The notes under the pieces are model-generated. The model saw only the letters and a list, made by a program, of their open reading frames with translations. It ran no database searches and was not told the origin of the DNA. From positions 124,001-188,000 of the forward strand of contig NZ_JACOPH010000001.1 in NCBI RefSeq assembly GCF_014287635.1: DNA of 64,000 nucleotides, read 5' to 3'. This DNA comes from Roseburia zhanii (GTDB lineage Bacteria > Bacillota > Clostridia > Lachnospirales > Lachnospiraceae). Below, in pieces: positions 60,164-64,000 of this stretch. Numbering within the stretch: position 1 is the stretch's first letter; the number at the start of each line of letters is the position of its first letter. Both the position numbers and the translations under genes were made by a program.

Positions 60164-61441
60164 TTGAACCCTTATATTCGGAAAATACGGAAATTTGCAA
60201 AAAGATTTATTGCATATACGATTGAAGGAGAAGAAAAAGTCTACCGGCTGAAAAAAACTCCTTTTTGTGTAAAAAAGAAATATACAAGTATGTACCATCA
60301 AGAGTTAGAAGAACTTCCGGTTGTGCCACAGAAGGTGGTATTTGACAATTATATGGGGAAAGGCTACGGCTGCAATGGAAAGTATGTAACGCAGGAACTG
60401 TTAAAACAGACAGATGACTTAGACATTGTCTGGATCGTACAGAATGCCGGTACACAGAAAACTAAATTCCCGGATCGGGTACGGTTAGTAGAATATGGTT
60501 CTAAAGATGCCATGAAAGAATATGCGACTGCCGGTATCTGGGTACAGAATTACCAGCTGGTACATTACCTGAATCAGGGATTGTTAAAGAAACCGGAACA
60601 GACTTATATCCAGATGTGGCACGGTTCCTTTGGGATCAAGAAGATTGAAAATGATTGTGGAAATCTGACACAGGATAGGAACTGGATGGTTCTTGCAGAA
60701 AAAAATTCAGATTATACTGATTACTGGATCGCAAACAGTACATTCGAAGCAGACATTTACAAACGGGCATTCTGGAATGTAAAGGATACACAGATCTGCA
60801 TGTACGGCCATCCGAGAAATGATATATTTTTTCATAACAGGTGGATAGCTGCACGAAATGCAGTAGAAACTTATATTAGTAAAAAGAATAAGAAAATACT
60901 TCTCTATGTTCCGACATTTCGGGATGATGCCATGGAATGGGAACATCAGATAGATTATAATAGATTAAAACAAAGTTTAGAGCAAAGGTTTTCGGATGAA
61001 TGGATCATCTTAGTGCGTATGCATCCGAGAATGAAAGCATATGCAAAAAAACTGATACCACAGGAACCATATTGTGTAGATGTGACGGAATATCCCGATA
61101 TTCAGGAACTTTTAGCAGCAGCAGATGCAGTGGTCACAGATTATTCGAGTGCAGTATTTGACTTTCTGCTGACCGGAAAACCGGCATTTATCTACGCACC
61201 TGATCATCAGAGATATGAGAAGATGCGCGGGCTGTATTATCCGTTAGAAGATACACCTTTTCCGATTGCTGCAGATAATGCAGAGTTAGCGGCAGATATT
61301 GCTTCTTTTAATGAAGAAGACTATCAAAAAAAAGCGGCTGCATTTCTAAAACATAAAGGTTCGGTTGAAGACGGAGATGCAGCAAAGAGAGTAGCAGGAT
61401 TGATCACAGACTGCATAAAAGAAAAAAGAAAGCAAGGGTAA
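60164..61441 (+). CDS. CDP-glycerol glycerophosphotransferase family protein (TagB/TagF type)
   Basis: The likely start is TTG 60164, 8 bp after AAGGAG; the GTG at 60155 overlaps that site. The 425-residue protein has QMWHGSFGIKK near the N-terminal third (catalytic His), MYGHPRNDIFF, the P-loop-like ILLYVPTFRDD and the conserved AAADAVVTDYSSAVFDFLL near the end. It adds glycerol phosphate from CDP-glycerol to a polymer primer. Upstream LicD and downstream TagGH-like exporter fit a wall teichoic acid-like product. Confidence 0.88.
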   Translation: MNPYIRKIRKFAKRFIAYTIEGEEKVYRLKKTPFCVKKKYTSMYHQELEELPVVPQKVVFDNYMGKGYGCNGKYVTQELLKQTDDLDIVWIVQNAGTQKTKFPDRVRLVEYGSKDAMKEYATAGIWVQNYQLVHYLNQGLLKKPEQTYIQMWHGSFGIKKIENDCGNLTQDRNWMVLAEKNSDYTDYWIANSTFEADIYKRAFWNVKDTQICMYGHPRNDIFFHNRWIAARNAVETYISKKNKKILLYVPTFRDDAMEWEHQIDYNRLKQSLEQRFSDEWIILVRMHPRMKAYAKKLIPQEPYCVDVTEYPDIQELLAAADAVVTDYSSAVFDFLLTGKPAFIYAPDHQRYEKMRGLYYPLEDTPFPIAADNAELAADIASFNEEDYQKKAAAFLKHKGSVEDGDAAKRVAGLITDCIKEKRKQG

Positions 61442-61446
61442 AACAT

Positions 61447-62220
61447 ATGGAACATTTGAAGACATTCTGGAAACGAAGAGGATTGTTATGGGAACTTGTA
61501 AAAAAAGGGATCAAATTAAAATACCGGAGGTCATATCTTGGTATTATCTGGTCCTTTTTAGAGCCGCTTATGACAACAATCGTATTGACGATCGTATTTG
61601 GAACATTGTTTGGGAATAAAAAAGAAAATTTTCCACTCTATATCTTATGTGGACGGTTGCTATATTCTTTTTATTCAGCGTCTACAAAGTCAGCGGCAAA
61701 ATCTATTCGGAATAATGCATCAATGATCAAAAAAGTTTATGTGCCAAAGTACTTATATCCGTTATCAAGTATATTGTACAATTATACGATCACAGGAATT
61801 TCGCTGCTGGTACTGATACCACTTTGTATGTACTGTAAGGTATCCCCGGATGTGCGTATGCTGCGTGCACTTATTCCATTTATACAGTTATTCGTACTCA
61901 CTTACGGAAGTGGAATGATACTTTCAACTGTAACTGTATTTTTCAGGGATATGGAATATCTCTGGGAAGTGCTTTTAATGATCATTATGTATACAAGTGC
62001 GATTTTCTATTATCCGGAACGTTTGATAAAGAGTGGATATGACTGGATCTTAAAATACAATCCATTATACTGTATCATTATGAATTTCAGATATGCAATG
62101 ATGGGAGAGTCAATGTATATGTCCTATCTGATTACAGCAACCGTCTACGGAGTCGGTTTATCTATTATAGGCACATATTTCTTCTACAAGATGCAGGATA
62201 AATTTATTTTGGCAATTTAG
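61447..62220 (+). CDS. Second polysaccharide/teichoic acid ABC exporter permease (TagG type)
   Basis: A 257-residue protein with six spans. GIKLKYRRSYLGIIWSFLEP near the N-terminus and ILKYNPLYCIIMNFRYAMMG near the C-terminus are ABC-2 exporter hallmarks. It is clearly diverged from the permease at 53039, so the two are not a recent duplication and probably export different polymers. It is paired with the ATPase 12 bp downstream. Confidence 0.9.
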   Translation: MEHLKTFWKRRGLLWELVKKGIKLKYRRSYLGIIWSFLEPLMTTIVLTIVFGTLFGNKKENFPLYILCGRLLYSFYSASTKSAAKSIRNNASMIKKVYVPKYLYPLSSILYNYTITGISLLVLIPLCMYCKVSPDVRMLRALIPFIQLFVLTYGSGMILSTVTVFFRDMEYLWEVLLMIIMYTSAIFYYPERLIKSGYDWILKYNPLYCIIMNFRYAMMGESMYMSYLITATVYGVGLSIIGTYFFYKMQDKFILAI

Positions 62221-62232
62221 AAAGGAAGATTT

Positions 62233-62985
62233 ATGGGAAAAGAAACACTGATAGTTGAAAATGTTGGAATTAAATTTAATTTAAGTGAAGAAAAAGTAGA
62301 TGATTTCAAGGAATATATCATTCGCCTGTTAAAACGTAATTTGAAATATAATGAATTCTGGGCTTTAAAAGATGTCAGCTTTAAATTAGAAAAAGGTGAC
62401 CGACTCGGGATTCTTGGATTAAATGGAGCAGGAAAAAGTACACTGTTAAAAGTGATCGCAGGTGTATTTAAACCGACAGAGGGAAAAGTGACCAGAAAAG
62501 GAACTGTTGTACCGCTTTTGGAACTGGGGGCAGGTTTTGATAAGCAGTATACCGGAAAAGAAAACATTTTCCTGTATGGAGCAATGTTAGGTTACAGTAA
62601 GAAATATCTGGAGGAAAAATATGACGAGATCGTAAAATTTTCCGGTTTAAAGAAATTTATCAACGTACCGATCAAAAATTATTCTTCCGGTATGCGTGCA
62701 AAGTTGGGATTTGCAATCGCAACGATCTCGGAACCGGAGATATTGATCTTAGATGAGGTGCTATCGGTTGGCGATGGAAAATTCCGTAAAAAGAGTGAAA
62801 AAAAGATCATGGAGATGATGGAAGGCGGTACGACAGTATTATTTGTGTCACATTCTTTGCAACAAGTACAGAGAATCTGTAATAAGGCAATGATCTTAGA
62901 TCAGGGGAGGATCAAGGCATTTGGAGATATTGATGAAGTTTCTACAATGTATGAAAATATGTTAGAAAATATGGAAAAGGAATAA
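62233..62985 (+). CDS. Second ABC exporter ATPase (TagH type, without carbohydrate-binding domain)
   Basis: A 250-residue ATPase: Walker A GLNGAGKSTLLKV near 61, LLELGAGFDKQYTGKENIFL, signature KNYSSGMRAKLGFAIA, Walker B EILILDEVLSVGD and H-loop VSHSLQQ. It ends shortly after the nucleotide-binding domain, so unlike the ATPase at 53910 it cannot recognise a chain end through a Wzt-C domain. It should power the adjacent permease. Confidence 0.92.
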   Translation: MGKETLIVENVGIKFNLSEEKVDDFKEYIIRLLKRNLKYNEFWALKDVSFKLEKGDRLGILGLNGAGKSTLLKVIAGVFKPTEGKVTRKGTVVPLLELGAGFDKQYTGKENIFLYGAMLGYSKKYLEEKYDEIVKFSGLKKFINVPIKNYSSGMRAKLGFAIATISEPEILILDEVLSVGDGKFRKKSEKKIMEMMEGGTTVLFVSHSLQQVQRICNKAMILDQGRIKAFGDIDEVSTMYENMLENMEKE

Positions 62986-62991
62986 GAAGCC

Positions 62992-64000
62992 ATGGTAATG
63001 AAGAGTTTGATAGAAGAAAAGAAGATACAGGCAGTTGTGCGGTTGATAGAGTGGGAACGGATCTTTCTGCATATGGATGTAGAGATTACATATGCGGCTG
63101 ATGCGGATAAGAACAGTCCATTAGATTTTTATATTGTTGATGATATGTATGATTCACCGGCACGTATGCAGTTGATTAGACATGAGGGAAACAGGTATCA
63201 CTTACGTTTGAATATGACAAATAGTGGAGAAAATGTTTGTGTCCCGTCAGGAAATTATCGGATTTATGTGTGTCAGAATGATGTTAAGATGGCAGATTGT
63301 GAAATTGATCCGAAAATCGTCCGGGATATGGGAAATTGTTCGCGAAATTTCTTTTATAATAATGGAAAGAAAGTTTATGCAGTTAATTTTTATGTAGAGG
63401 AAGGAAGCGATACACTTCCATTGCGAATGCAGATCCTGGCAGCAGTACAGACAGTGATGCAGTTTCCAAAGACGAACCACTTCAGGGATAAAATACATCC
63501 GATTCAGGATATTAAATCCACATGGCTGGCGAAACGTAATGTACTTCGTAAGATGTATGCAGGATTTGTAAGACTGAATCGGGCAAAACGCAATCATACG
63601 ATCTTATTTATGACGGAGCAGAATAAAGTGATCGCATCAAATCTGAAAGCTGTATCAGAACGAATGAAGGAACGCGGATTAGATAATGATTATCAGATCC
63701 TGTTTTCTGCCAGAGAAGCGGCAGCAGGATCGCAAAGTATCAAAAGCTGGATACAGTTAATGGAAAAACTGGCAAAGAGTGGAACAGTGGTATTAGATGA
63801 TCATGCTCCATGCTTAGACTGGCTTCAGTTGACATCAGATACAAAAGTGCTTCAGTTATGGCATGCAGGAGCTGGTTTTAAATCATCAGGATACAGCAGA
63901 TGGGGGCATCAGGGATGTCCGGATGCAGTATCATGTCACAGACAGTATGATTATGGAATCGCCGGATCCAAAAATATTGCCCATTTCTTTTCCGAGGTAT
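62992..64000 (+). CDS. CDP-glycerol glycerophosphotransferase (TagF-like), 3' end outside window
   Basis: The frame from ATG 62992 (AAAGGA about 10 bp upstream) is open to the window end, giving 336 visible residues. An N-terminal beta-rich region of about 180 residues (RLIEWERIFLHMDVEITYAA, LRLNMTNSGENVCVPSGNYR) precedes the start of a TagF catalytic domain with HTILFMTEQNKVIASNLKAV and LQLWHAGAGFKSSGYSRWGH, whose His is the likely catalytic residue. It polymerises glycerol phosphate or a related unit; membership is based on these motifs. It follows the TagGH-like pair by 6 bp. Confidence 0.85.
   Translation, partial: MVMKSLIEEKKIQAVVRLIEWERIFLHMDVEITYAADADKNSPLDFYIVDDMYDSPARMQLIRHEGNRYHLRLNMTNSGENVCVPSGNYRIYVCQNDVKMADCEIDPKIVRDMGNCSRNFFYNNGKKVYAVNFYVEEGSDTLPLRMQILAAVQTVMQFPKTNHFRDKIHPIQDIKSTWLAKRNVLRKMYAGFVRLNRAKRNHTILFMTEQNKVIASNLKAVSERMKERGLDNDYQILFSAREAAAGSQSIKSWIQLMEKLAKSGTVVLDDHAPCLDWLQLTSDTKVLQLWHAGAGFKSSGYSRWGHQGCPDAVSCHRQYDYGIAGSKNIAHFFSEV

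Overview
The window looks like a chromosomal segment of a motile, spore-forming Lachnospiraceae-type Firmicute (Roseburia/Agathobacter/Blautia neighbourhood). This is an inference from moderately AT-rich DNA, strong Shine-Dalgarno sites, a spoVT gene, a cdaA-cdaR-glmM operon, a YvyF-like flagellar protein, a chemotaxis receptor and a teichoic-acid/rhamnose surface-polymer locus. No species call is possible from the sequence alone.

Layout. 1-3.5 kb: end of an FtsX-type ABC permease, a Y-family polymerase with its YolD-like partner, and a broken DUF4143-type ATPase. 3.68-16.73 kb: a 13,049-bp island inserted inside spoVT. The first ten codons and part of the eleventh (MKATGIVRRI-D) lie at 3646-3677, and the rest of the gene (DDLGRVVVPKE...) starts at 16725. 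The junctions share a GA dinucleotide, and the joined element ends form a near-perfect palindrome around GA, as expected for a large serine recombinase. Three tandem large serine recombinases sit at the right end. Cargo includes a Schlafen/AlbA-type ATPase, an EndoU-type nuclease with a possible immunity gene, DUF4417, an XRE/ImmA pair, and several gene fragments. 17.3-23 kb: chromosomal genes (YhaO/YhaN-like nuclease pair, class A PBP, ROK glucokinase, tRNA-Pro).

23.1-32.0 kb: an 8,888-bp element integrated at the 3' end of tRNA-Pro(CGG), bounded by 47-bp direct repeats. It is organised like a phage-inducible chromosomal island: leftward integrase and CI-like repressor, divergent Cro-like regulator with a three-operator array, an excisionase-like protein, replication initiator and DnaC-like loader, 25-bp iterons, then a scaffold protein, a major capsid protein and an ArpU-like late regulator. 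No portal, terminase or tail gene is visible. It also carries a candidate type I toxin-antitoxin locus and a 266-bp block of consecutive perfect hairpins.

32.4-44.5 kb: MCP-PilZ receptor, a TrpXYZ-type ABC importer, ComF, YvyF-like protein, membrane proteins, CdaA-CdaR-GlmM (c-di-AMP and cell-wall precursor supply) and HPr. 44.5-64 kb: a long co-directional surface-glycopolymer locus with DUF2142 and GT2 enzymes, dTDP-L-rhamnose synthesis (rfbD, B, A, C), two ABC exporters of the Wzm/Wzt-TagGH type, a WbdD-like methyltransferase/kinase-like protein, a polyprenyl sugar-1-phosphate transferase, LicD, and two CDP-glycerol glycerophosphotransferases, the last running off the window.
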